DNA of 64,000 nucleotides, from NCBI GenBank assembly GCA_002498375.1, contig DAHC01000007.1, forward strand, positions 376 to 64,375, read 5' to 3'. Numbering within the stretch: the stretch's first letter is position 1; each line of letters opens with the position of its first letter. Under the pieces are notes generated by a model that worked only from the letters and a program-made list of their open reading frames with translations, made no database searches and was not told the origin of the DNA. The position numbers were made by a program, and so were the translations under genes. Source of the DNA: Methanocorpusculum sp. UBA424. GTDB taxonomy: Archaea; Halobacteriota; Methanomicrobia; Methanomicrobiales; Methanocorpusculaceae. Below, piece after piece: positions 17,632-25,121 of this stretch.

Positions 17632-18144
17632 TCAGCGGATTACCGAGAGGATGGCGCGTCCGAACTCCTCGGCATCGAAGGGGGTTTGTGCAGTGACAAT
17701 GCTGCCGTCAGCGACGACTTTGTCCTGCACGATCTCTGCTTTGTCGAGCGTGAGAACACGAAGTGTTGCCGGGGTCTGAAGACATGTCGCTTTTTTCCCG
17801 GCAAGGAGGCCGGCTTCGGCAAGGATCACGGGAGCAAGACATATCGCGGCGGCGAGTTTGCCGGAGACGCCGATTTTATTGGTTATATCGATGAGTTTTT
17901 CATTTCGCCAGAGTTCGTCCTGACAGCCGATCCCGCCGACGATGACGATCCCGTCAAAGTCTGCGGGATTTACTTCGCTGATGGCAAGATCCGACTCAAC
18001 GATCTCTCCGTGCATGCCGTAACACGTCCCGTGGATGGTCGATGCGGTCAAACATTCAACTCCCTGTTCTTCGAGTATTTTTTTGGGAACGGTATATCCC
18101 ATATCTATGAAACGGTCTGATGCAATAACGAAGAGAATTTTCAT
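17632..18144 (-). CDS. DJ-1/PfpI family protein
   Basis: A 170-residue DJ-1/PfpI-fold protein. The nucleophile elbow with the conserved Cys is AAAICLAPVILAEAG (residues ~95-109), and an upstream Glu (MHGEIVESDLA) lies in the region where the acidic partner is expected. Family members include protein/nucleotide deglycases, proteases and chaperones; the substrate cannot be told. ATG 18144 starts the first beta-strand (MKILFVIAS). It lies in a minus-strand series between the RFC paralogue and the TPR gene. Confidence 0.85.
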   Translation of the reverse strand: MKILFVIASDRFIDMGYTVPKKILEEQGVECLTASTIHGTCYGMHGEIVESDLAISEVNPADFDGIVIVGGIGCQDELWRNEKLIDITNKIGVSGKLAAAICLAPVILAEAGLLAGKKATCLQTPATLRVLTLDKAEIVQDKVVADGSIVTAQTPFDAEEFGRAILSVIR

Positions 18145-18194
18145 ACTATATGGTTGTGCTTCTAGAGGATTTAAGTTGTTCATCCTGCCCTTCC

Positions 18195-19193
18195 TTAGAC
18201 GGAAGACCCGCTAAGGAGCTCGGTCAGCTCGGCAGTGAACGCGTTCATCTGGAGATATTCGTTCTGTCCTTCGACAAGCGTGATCTCTGCTTTGGAGAAG
18301 AGCAGAGCAAGGTCCGGCGTAATATTTCCAATAAGGCATCTGCGGAGCGAACGAAGAACATCGCCGGCATTCATGCCGTACTCGATCTGGAGATTTTCAA
18401 CTATCTGCTGCGCAGCTGCAGAATCGCCTCTTCCGGCCGCAAGGACCGCCGCGGCAGACAGCTCCCCGGTCTCGGTCGTCATGAGCTCCGAAAGGTCACT
18501 GACGTCGTGGAGAGCCATGAGTTCCAGCCAGACGAGAGCCTTTCTGAGATCGCCTGCGGACCCGAGGATCAGCATATCGAGATTTTCGTCGGAGACAGAA
18601 CCGGCGCATCCCTCCACCTCAAGCACGTGCTTGAGATAAGGCCGCATCGTCGCTTCATCGATCGGCAGGAAGTAGATCGGCACGCATCGCGACCGGATCG
18701 GGTCGATGATCGAGGCAAGAGAACTGGTGACGAAGATGAACCGGCAGGTCTGACTGTACTGCTCCATGATCCGGCGAAGGGCAGCCTGGGCGTCCTTCGT
18801 GAGATCGCCGGCTCCGTCGAAGATGATCAGACGAAACGGAGCCGAGAGAGGTTTCAAGGAGGCGTGCCATCTGACGATATACTTGAAGTTGGCGAGAACG
18901 GATTTGTTCTTCTGATACAGATGAGCGAACCGGTCGTTTTCTGCAAAATAGGTGTGACCCTGTGAGAACATCACGCTCACCGGAAGCACGGTCGTATTTT
19001 CTGCGGCCGATTCGGTATAGAACCGGCGGGAGAAGACCTCGAGTGCCGAGGACTTCCCGCAGCCGCTTCGCCCGATCACCATCAGATGCGGGAGGTTGCC
19101 GAGAGCTGCGTAGGCAGATAGCTGCTTTACCGGACTGGTTTGTCCGATCACCTCTTCAAACGAGGCCGGCCGGTATTTTTCAATCCAGAGCAT
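18195..19193 (-). CDS. Replication factor C small-subunit paralogue
   Basis: A 332-residue clamp-loader-type AAA+ protein. It starts MLWIEKYRPASFEEVIGQ, as RFC small subunits do, and keeps Walker A GRSGCGKSS (residues 41-49) and the SRC trans-finger motif (168-170). The Walker B box is degenerate: the usual DEAD reads DGAG (126-129), so the catalytic Glu is gone. It is therefore probably a non-hydrolysing or regulatory subunit, like the second small subunits known from some methanogen and haloarchaeal RFC complexes. The ATG overlaps the preceding gene by 14 bases, making it the last gene of the CoA cluster. Confidence 0.8.
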   Translation of the reverse strand: MLWIEKYRPASFEEVIGQTSPVKQLSAYAALGNLPHLMVIGRSGCGKSSALEVFSRRFYTESAAENTTVLPVSVMFSQGHTYFAENDRFAHLYQKNKSVLANFKYIVRWHASLKPLSAPFRLIIFDGAGDLTKDAQAALRRIMEQYSQTCRFIFVTSSLASIIDPIRSRCVPIYFLPIDEATMRPYLKHVLEVEGCAGSVSDENLDMLILGSAGDLRKALVWLELMALHDVSDLSELMTTETGELSAAAVLAAGRGDSAAAQQIVENLQIEYGMNAGDVLRSLRRCLIGNITPDLALLFSKAEITLVEGQNEYLQMNAFTAELTELLSGSSV

Positions 19194-19917
19194 GAGACAG
19201 GAATTCCTGAATATCCTTTACAGCCTGCCTGAGGAAATATCTTGCGTCGATCTTTGGCATCGTAACGGTCTCGCCCGAGGCCTTGAGCCGGTCGCATTCC
19301 AGAGCGATGTTGGGCAGGGCACGGGTGACCTCGTCGATGATCGGCAGGGTGGCTGTTTTTGACGTGCGGTCGATGGGGTTCAGATCGACGGTGATCACCA
19401 GTTTGCCCATCGAAACGAGGGCTTCGCACCGGTCGCCGTCTTCAAGAGGGACTAAAACGACGTCGGCCGAACCGATCCCGTCGGGACGGCAGAGACCGCG
19501 GGCATGGGGGAGCGCAACACACCGCTCGACAGGTCCTTTGGAGACGATGCAGCCCGCCTCTTCGAGAACGTTTGTAACAAGCGTCATCCGCTCCTCGGTC
19601 CGGTGGAAGAGGTTCACCTCGACCTCGGCGCCGCTCGCCTTCTGCAGCCGGGCGATCTCGTGCGCCGCGAGGGCGGCCGTGTTCCCGTTGATGGAAAGCA
19701 CCGGGTGTTTTGCGGCAAGCAGAACGCGGGCGGCGAGTTTTTCGGCTTCAAGGGCCGAGGCGGATGTTTTTTCGCCGAACAGATAATCGAAGGCTTCACC
19801 GCGGCCGTGAGAGGTCAGACCTTCCATGGAAACGACGCCGCTTTTTGCGTGAGCGGCAAGCTGTTCTCTCGTGATAAGCGATTTGTATCTTGGATGGGAT
19901 GCTGGAATATCAGACAT
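19180..19917 (-). CDS. 4-phosphopantoate--beta-alanine ligase
   Basis: A 245-residue protein of the archaeal phosphopantothenate synthetase family (formerly DUF137). It joins 4-phosphopantoate to beta-alanine with ATP, giving 4'-phosphopantothenate for CoA synthesis. Family landmarks are HPRYKSLITREQL near the N-terminus, GLTSHGRGEAFDYL, LSINGNTAAL, FHRTEER and ITVDLNPIDRTSKTA. ATG 19917 overlaps the end of the pantoate kinase gene by 8 bases. Together with the neighbouring kinase and CoaBC it forms the archaea-specific pantoate-to-phosphopantetheine route. Confidence 0.92.
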   Translation of the reverse strand: MSDIPASHPRYKSLITREQLAAHAKSGVVSMEGLTSHGRGEAFDYLFGEKTSASALEAEKLAARVLLAAKHPVLSINGNTAALAAHEIARLQKASGAEVEVNLFHRTEERMTLVTNVLEEAGCIVSKGPVERCVALPHARGLCRPDGIGSADVVLVPLEDGDRCEALVSMGKLVITVDLNPIDRTSKTATLPIIDEVTRALPNIALECDRLKASGETVTMPKIDARYFLRQAVKDIQEFLSHALD

Positions 19918-20746
19918 ATTTTTCCTCGAGAATGACCGGACCTGATCTGCTGACATGCAGCAGGATCGGTTCGCCGAACTGTTTCAACACTTTTTCAGCC
20001 GCGGGACCGACGGCAAAAACGCCGTTTCCAAGCATCGTCATGGATGCGGGAACGCCTGCCGCTTTGCAGGCGGCAAGGACGGGCAGAAGATCGGGAGGCA
20101 GGAGCCCGCTTTTTTCCGTGAATGAGAGCGAATTCTCCATGAACTCTTCAAGGGTTGCCGGCTCCTGTTCCGGGAACGCGGCGGCGACCTGCTCCATTTT
20201 TTCATGCGAGGTGATTACATCGTGCGTGGAGATGCCGCCAAACGAGATCGTCCAGAACTCTTCATCAGGATAGAGACGGGTCGTCACGCCCGAAATGCCG
20301 GGATGCGTTCTGACAACAAGACCGCCGCCGGTCGCCGCGGCCACATCGCCGAGGCCCGTTCCGTGAGCGACCTCGAATTCGTGGGCCGCGGCGGCGATAT
20401 CCTGGGCTGTCATCCCAAGCTGAAATACACAGTTTGCAGCAGAATACGCCGCAAGAAGTCCCGCAGCACTCATGCCGAACCCGGCTCCTATCGGGAGGTC
20501 GACGATGACCCGCACCTCGGCCGTCACGTCGAGTGATGTCAGCACCTCGCGGATCAGCCAGTCGTCCATACTGCCGTCACTGATCTCGATTCGGATCTCG
20601 GATGCTTCACGCATCTCGACCGTGACGCCTTTGTCGATCACGATGCCTGCGCCGAGACTGCCGGTCGTCTGGGCAGAGATGCCGTCGACCCGCTTAAAGT
20701 AGCCGGAGATATGGCCCGGAGCAAACGTTATGCAAGAACGTCCCAT
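19910..20746 (-). CDS. Pantoate kinase (GHMP family)
   Basis: A 278-residue GHMP-superfamily kinase. It phosphorylates pantoate to 4-phosphopantoate, the first committed step of the archaeal CoA route. The GHMP ATP-binding motif reads LPIGAGFGMSAAGLLAA (residues ~93-109), and the N-terminal FAPGHISGYF is typical of archaeal pantoate kinases. ATG 20746 overlaps the CoaBC 3' end by 19 bases; an earlier in-frame Met would overlap further without adding conserved sequence. The neighbours on both sides are the next enzymes of the same pathway. Confidence 0.92.
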   Translation of the reverse strand: MGRSCITFAPGHISGYFKRVDGISAQTTGSLGAGIVIDKGVTVEMREASEIRIEISDGSMDDWLIREVLTSLDVTAEVRVIVDLPIGAGFGMSAAGLLAAYSAANCVFQLGMTAQDIAAAAHEFEVAHGTGLGDVAAATGGGLVVRTHPGISGVTTRLYPDEEFWTISFGGISTHDVITSHEKMEQVAAAFPEQEPATLEEFMENSLSFTEKSGLLPPDLLPVLAACKAAGVPASMTMLGNGVFAVGPAAEKVLKQFGEPILLHVSRSGPVILEEKYV

Positions 20747-21861
20747 ACTTTCCCTGCGATCTCGTCTTTCGTTCCGCACACCGTTTCTTTCCCGTCTTTT
20801 CGTAAAAAGACATACTCGCCGAAAGGAGAACCCATCGTCTCGGGTTTGTTTGCAAGAACAAGGACGATGTTATCGTATTCGAGAAGATGGAGCCCCTCCT
20901 CTTCTGCGTCCCTGCCGAGCTTGAAGCCGACGGTTTTCACGCCTTTTGCGGCTATCTTGGTTATCAGTTTTTCAAGCGGTTCAAGCGTGACTGACGCGGC
21001 CGCTCCGCTTTTGATCTTGCCGTCCACCCTTTTCGGGGCAAAGTCGGAGATCGCGGCGGCCGAGAGATAATAATCCGCTCCATGTGATTCGCGAAGGACC
21101 GCATCATGCATATCGGCCGCGGTGATCACCGGGACGTTTTTCACGCAGGGAACGATGCCGTGCATCGGATTCATCACAAGGGTCACCTCGGCGCCGAGAC
21201 GGAACGCTTCAAGAGCGAGCTCCTTTGCCATCGTCCCGCTGGATCTCGTCGTCAGGATCCGGACATCGTCCAGCTCCTCGCGGCACGACCCGCCGGAGAT
21301 GAGAACGCGTTTTCCCGCAAGCTTCTTGTGAGATACGGCCCGCTCGACATGCAGGCAGATCTCGTCGATGCCTGCGATCTTCGCCTTCTCCTCTTCCATT
21401 CGCGGCGGGACAACATCGATCCCGAACTCCTTGAGCGTCTCCAGGTTTTTCCTGACTGCCGGGTGGCGGTACATCGATTCATGCATCGCCGGAACGACGA
21501 CGACCGGCAGACCGCGGCCGATCGCGGTAGTCGCAAAGGTCGTGATGATGGTGTCGTCGATCCCGCAGGCGATCTTTGATACGGTGTTTGCCGTCGCCGG
21601 AGCGATAAGAAGAAGATCCGCCTCCCCCCCTTCGCCGCAGTACTTCACATGCTCGACCATGCCGGTGATCTCGGTCAGCGCCGGATCCTGGCACGCATAG
21701 GTCAGCGCATCGGGATGGATGATCCCGCAGCCCGCGGGGCTGATGATGCCGGTCACTTTCGCTCCGCGGCGTCTGAGCTCGTGGGCGAGTTTGATCGTCT
21801 CGACGGCAGCGATACTGCCGCAGACGCCGAGAACAATGTGGATATCGTTGAGTTTTTTCAT
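20728..21861 (-). CDS. coaBC: Bifunctional phosphopantothenoylcysteine decarboxylase/synthetase
   Basis: CoaBC (Dfp), 377 residues. The N-terminal ~180 residues are the flavoprotein CoaC domain (GVCGSIAAVETIKLA, and PAMHESMYRHP around the substrate site). The C-terminal half is the CoaB ligase, with ISGGSCREELDDVR and TTRSSGTMAKELA. The enzyme adds cysteine to 4'-phosphopantothenate and decarboxylates the product to 4'-phosphopantetheine. PAMH replaces the bacterial PAMN motif, as I would expect in archaeal forms. The start overlaps taw2's stop by 4 bases (ATGA). Confidence 0.95.
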   Translation of the reverse strand: MKKLNDIHIVLGVCGSIAAVETIKLAHELRRRGAKVTGIISPAGCGIIHPDALTYACQDPALTEITGMVEHVKYCGEGGEADLLLIAPATANTVSKIACGIDDTIITTFATTAIGRGLPVVVVPAMHESMYRHPAVRKNLETLKEFGIDVVPPRMEEEKAKIAGIDEICLHVERAVSHKKLAGKRVLISGGSCREELDDVRILTTRSSGTMAKELALEAFRLGAEVTLVMNPMHGIVPCVKNVPVITAADMHDAVLRESHGADYYLSAAAISDFAPKRVDGKIKSGAAASVTLEPLEKLITKIAAKGVKTVGFKLGRDAEEEGLHLLEYDNIVLVLANKPETMGSPFGEYVFLRKDGKETVCGTKDEIAGKVWDVLA

Positions 21862-22727
21862 ATCAGGTTCACATCCCAGACCGAGTGCCAGAGGCGCCCC
21901 GCATACTTCTTTACTTTATGTTCGCTGATAATATACGTAAAACCTGCCCCTTCGAGGGTCTCGGTGATGTCGTTTTTCCGGTCACCGACACCGTGAACAT
22001 GCAGAACGGTCCCGGGCCCCGCGTGATCCAAAGCGGTTTTTAAAAAATCGGGAGCTTCGAAATGTCCCATGAGGATCCGGTCGTAGATCCCGGAAAGTTT
22101 CTCGCGGCAGTCTCCAAGCTCCGGGGTGACCCGGCCTTCGAGGCAGTTCGCCCCGATATTTTTCTGCAGATAGGCAAAAGAGACCGGATTGATTTCGATC
22201 GCATGTACATTCCCTCCGGCGAGTGCCGCAGAGAGAGTAAAATAGCCGATGCCGGCAAACATGTCGGCGATCCGCTCGCCGGGCTTCACGAGAGAACGGA
22301 GCCGGAGTTTTTCGCCCCGGTTTCCTTGCGAAAACATGACCTTCGAGGGATCGAGCGTGTAGGTGATGCCGGCTTCCCGAAACGTCACGTCGTGGGGCTG
22401 ACCAAAGAGAACGTCGGCCTTCGGTGTCCGCATGACCCCTTCGTGGGCTGCGGCGTGAAGCACGCATGAGGGGTTTTCCCATGCGATAAGAGCGGTGAGC
22501 TCTTCGGATGTCGGGGCATCGCCGTGCAGAAGAAGGGTGTCGCCCATCCGCTGATACCCGGGACCGTCGTACGGACGGCGGTCGGGGATCTCTCCGTCGA
22601 AGGGATAGCCTTCCTTCACCGGAACGAAGGCAGACTCGCCTTCGCAGTAGACCCGGCGGGTCGTATCGACCCAGGGCTCACTCGATGCATTCGGGAGCGA
22701 TCGCTTCGAAATCTTCCTGATCTTCAT
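21858..22727 (-). CDS. taw2: tRNA wybutosine-type aminocarboxypropyltransferase (Taw2-like)
   Basis: A 289-residue Trm5/Taw2-type SAM-dependent transferase. It has the family's FSQGNRGEKLRL, then the SAM-binding PGERIADMFAGIGYFTL and an acidic HAIEINP. The active-site loop reads ILMGHFEAPDFL; an MG at this position, not the NLP of Trm5, points to Taw2. Taw2 adds the aminocarboxypropyl group to 4-demethylwyosine at position 37 of tRNA-Phe. ATG 22727 lies inside nmd3 (50-base overlap) and gives an N-terminus with the family's WVDTTRR and VPVKEGYP. The nearest later alternative is a GTG near 22629. Confidence 0.8.
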   Translation of the reverse strand: MKIRKISKRSLPNASSEPWVDTTRRVYCEGESAFVPVKEGYPFDGEIPDRRPYDGPGYQRMGDTLLLHGDAPTSEELTALIAWENPSCVLHAAAHEGVMRTPKADVLFGQPHDVTFREAGITYTLDPSKVMFSQGNRGEKLRLRSLVKPGERIADMFAGIGYFTLSAALAGGNVHAIEINPVSFAYLQKNIGANCLEGRVTPELGDCREKLSGIYDRILMGHFEAPDFLKTALDHAGPGTVLHVHGVGDRKNDITETLEGAGFTYIISEHKVKKYAGRLWHSVWDVNLI

Positions 22728-23769
22728 CTCTTCCAACCAACACAAGCGTTTCTCCGTCACGGACAAACAGGATCGTGTCGCCTTCCCTTGTATCGAGCCA
22801 GGAACGTTCGGCGATCTCTTCGGTCGCTTCGGTCTTGAGGTTGAGAAAACCCAGAAGTCCGGCATCCTTGTAGATGACGACGCCTGTCTCGGTATCATGG
22901 ATGTTGCCGAGAAGCGGGTCGTTCTCATCCTCTCTGAATGCCCGGGACTGACCGGTCGCGAGATCGCGGACGAAGAGCGTGTCCTTTGTCTGGCGAAGGA
23001 TCTGGAAGTACTCACGACCGTGTTTGATGATGTCGCCGCGGGAGAATCTCGGCAGACGAAGCGAGTAGGTCACCCGGTAGATGTTGATGCCGGCTTTCTG
23101 ACCTACGAGTTTCGGGTGGGTGGTAAAGGAACCGCCGAGTGCTCCGCAGATGTCGTGGGAGATGGATGCTCCGATCGTCTGCGAGCTGAAGACGATGTCG
23201 ATCCCGTCTTTGGTCTCGTCGATACTGGATACGAAGGAGAGCCGGTCGCCGGCCTCCTGGAGCTGGTCTTCGACCTGGTAGGCGATCTCGGCCGCACGGC
23301 GCAGTTCGAACTGGGTCGGTTTTCGTCCCGAAGCCCTGACCTGGATGACTCCTTCATAGTAGCTTCCGGCGATCCTGCAGCATCGGTCACACTGTTCACG
23401 GGCCCAGACGAGCTTGACCTTCTTGGTCTCTTCGAGGGCAATGCCGTACAGATTTCCCATGACATGGACCGTGGCAAGAGAACGATTGCTGCTGGTGTCT
23501 ATGATACGGATATCTTTTTGGATCTCTTCAACATCTTTGTGGAAATTGATGACACTGTTGACGAGGTTCTGACCGAGTTCCTCTTTATCGACCGCGACAT
23601 CCGACCATATGCCGGCGGTTTTTATCGAGCCGCAGGTAGGGCAGACGATACACTCCGCACGGTCCGCGATATCGACCCAGACGGTATCTTTGACCCGGCA
23701 TTTGCCGCAAAGCTCGCCGTTTTCCGACGGAGCGCCGCATTTGGGACAGAATCCTTGTGTGAGGCTCAT
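22678..23769 (-). CDS. nmd3: NMD3 family protein
   Basis: A 363-residue archaeal homologue of NMD3, the eukaryotic 60S-subunit export adaptor; in archaea a role in large-subunit maturation is inferred. Zinc-ribbon cysteine pairs are visible at the N-terminus (FCPKCG, LCGKC, CPTCG) and in EQCDRCCR. The start codon overlaps the DUF424 stop (TAATG). The 3' end overlaps taw2 by 50 bases. Co-location with tRNA and ribosome-related genes is consistent with a translation-related operon. Confidence 0.9.
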   Translation of the reverse strand: MSLTQGFCPKCGAPSENGELCGKCRVKDTVWVDIADRAECIVCPTCGSIKTAGIWSDVAVDKEELGQNLVNSVINFHKDVEEIQKDIRIIDTSSNRSLATVHVMGNLYGIALEETKKVKLVWAREQCDRCCRIAGSYYEGVIQVRASGRKPTQFELRRAAEIAYQVEDQLQEAGDRLSFVSSIDETKDGIDIVFSSQTIGASISHDICGALGGSFTTHPKLVGQKAGINIYRVTYSLRLPRFSRGDIIKHGREYFQILRQTKDTLFVRDLATGQSRAFREDENDPLLGNIHDTETGVVIYKDAGLLGFLNLKTEATEEIAERSWLDTREGDTILFVRDGETLVLVGRDEDQEDFEAIAPECIE

Positions 23770-24062
23770 TATACTCCGTATATCTGGGCGTGGGGAACGC
23801 CGTCGATCAGCAGGCAGGATTCCATTTCGAGAAGGCCTGCTTTGATCGCTATATCGCAGACGCGTTTGCCCATCAGATTCGCGCTGCATGCGTCGGCGAG
23901 AGCTGCCAGAAGTTCCTCTTCGGTCGCTCTCGTATCGCCGTAGAAGGAGGGGTCTATTTCAACGTCGCATAAAGGACTGGTCAATGTTTTTCCCATGAGG
24001 TCGGCATCGCACGCGGCGAGGATGCTTCCCTGACCAGGGATATTGTGTATCTTGAGGTACAT
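23769..24062 (-). CDS. DUF424 family protein
   Basis: A 97-residue archaea-specific DUF424 protein: MYLKIH at the start, ADLMGKTL, ANLMGKRVCDIAIKAGL and a C-terminal IDGVPHAQIYG. No biochemical function is established, but the family recurs next to nmd3 and translation genes in euryarchaea. It appears to be the first gene of the long minus-strand array; a TATA-like box lies 27-36 bases upstream. It shares one base with the nmd3 start codon. Confidence 0.88.
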   Translation of the reverse strand: MYLKIHNIPGQGSILAACDADLMGKTLTSPLCDVEIDPSFYGDTRATEEELLAALADACSANLMGKRVCDIAIKAGLLEMESCLLIDGVPHAQIYGV

Positions 24063-24088
24063 TGCTGTAATACATTTAGTGCTGATGG

Positions 24089-24098
24089 GTAAATAAGC
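24089..24098 (-). promoter_or_regulatory. TATA-like box of the DUF424-nmd3-CoA operon
   Basis: On the minus strand this reads GCTTATTTAC, 27-36 bases before the DUF424 ATG. It is a plausible archaeal TATA element with a nearly leaderless start. Confidence 0.45.
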
Positions 24099-24103
24099 AG
24101 TTG

Positions 24104-24180
24104 GGGGGGCGGGCTGCCACGTAGTGGCGGCCTTAGCTGAGCAAGGCTGAGCGGAGCGAAGACTTGCGAGCGGCGGGCCG
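24104..24180. repeat. Hairpin-mosaic intergenic repeat, locus F
   Basis: Lies between the DUF424 start and the acetyltransferase 3' end. It contains GCCAC-GTA-GTGGC in the first hairpin position, the frame GGCCTTAGCTGAGCAA, and a degenerate second hairpin ending GACTTGCGAG. Confidence 0.7.
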
Positions 24181-24285
24181 ACTAAACCTCAAAATACGCA
24201 AAAAGATCAACATCAAATAATGGAACGTTACTGTTAGTCAAGTGCCTTACGAAAAGAACATATTTGTGTGTAAAGTGAAGGGATG

Positions 24286-24756
24286 TCATGTACTGCGAGA
24301 TCCCAGATGTCTTTTCAAATAAATCATATCAATCAGCTGCTGTCCGTCTTCATACATAGCATGGTCGTAATTATCTACAAAAAAATTTTTAACAACGTGC
24401 GACTTTACAAATCCGCATTTTTCATAGAAACGAAGTATCGCTGGACTATCGCCCGTTCCAACATATAATTCGCTGCCAGACTTACTGTAGTAATCAACAA
24501 TAAAGGCAATGAGCTTTTGTCCATATCCTTTCCTTTGATATTTGGGAACGGTAACAATATTCTTGAGTTCAAACATACCTGCCTGCTCTTGTGTAATAAC
24601 GCAAATTGCCCTAACATGATCATCACCATCATCATACAAAGCGAACATATCACCACGATATAAGTATTTTTCTATCATACTTACCTGTTCATCTGCAATA
24701 AGCAGCAAATCCATATATTTCGTCTTGTCGTTATCATTGATTTTTACAATGTTCAT
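24286..24756 (-). CDS. GNAT family N-acetyltransferase
   Basis: A 156-residue GNAT acetyltransferase. The acetyl-CoA-binding motif A is VPKYQRKGYGQKLIAFI (residues ~70-86), followed by SPAILRFYEKCGFVKSH, typical of motif B. The substrate is unknown. The gene is markedly more AT-rich than the operons on either side, and the protein resembles those of low-GC bacteria, so I infer lateral acquisition. It begins a short AT-rich island that also contains a decayed mntA and an orphan membrane protein. Confidence 0.85.
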   Translation of the reverse strand: MNIVKINDNDKTKYMDLLLIADEQVSMIEKYLYRGDMFALYDDGDDHVRAICVITQEQAGMFELKNIVTVPKYQRKGYGQKLIAFIVDYYSKSGSELYVGTGDSPAILRFYEKCGFVKSHVVKNFFVDNYDHAMYEDGQQLIDMIYLKRHLGSRST

Positions 24757-24799
24757 TCGAGATTTTCCCTTTCCATTTTCTATCCTCTCCGCAAATCCA

Positions 24800-24916
24800 T
24801 TATATCATTTCCCATTTCAAAGCGAGGAACTCGATGCCGTACGCTGTCTGGAGAGTTGAAAGAGAGGCGGACAGTTGTGTGAGAACGTGGTTTTTGATGC
24901 GTACATATTCTGACAT
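24800..24916 (-). pseudogene. Decayed mntA fragment
   Basis: Reading the minus strand from ATG 24916 gives 38 codons whose first 33 closely match the N-terminus of the MntA at 960-1289 (MSEYV-IK, then VLTQL and SLSTLQT-YGIEFLAL). Similarity stops just before the GSx10DxD catalytic motif, and the frame ends at 24800. About 50 bases of upstream leader (24917-24965) also match the leader of the intact gene. No hepT remains. This is a truncated third copy of the toxin-antitoxin locus. Confidence 0.85.
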
Positions 24917-24970
24917 TGATTAATATCTGAATATTTGTCCTTCGCATGTAATGAGGTTTAGCCTGTTATT

Positions 24971-25063
24971 GGCGGGTTGGACGCTGAAGGCGACCGACCT
25001 CAGCTGAGCAAGTTTTCGAAGGAAACTTGCGACCAAGTCGATAGACTTCCGAGTAGGCTGGGG
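24971..25063. repeat. Hairpin-mosaic intergenic repeat, locus G
   Basis: Contains CGCT-GAA-GGCG (a G-T pair tolerated), the frame GACCTCAGCTGAGCAA, GCAAGTTT/AAACTTGC and AAGTC-GATA-GACTT. It lies between the mntA remnant and the 3' end of the orphan membrane protein. Confidence 0.75.
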
Positions 25064-25121
25064 ATAAAGACGTTTATTGAAAATGGGTATGAGATATGGG
25101 AGATTTGGTATTGTCATTACT

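Noticed and set aside
22897..23943. A 348-codon plus-strand frame
   Set aside because: Antisense to nmd3 and the DUF424 gene, whose family motifs are unambiguous.
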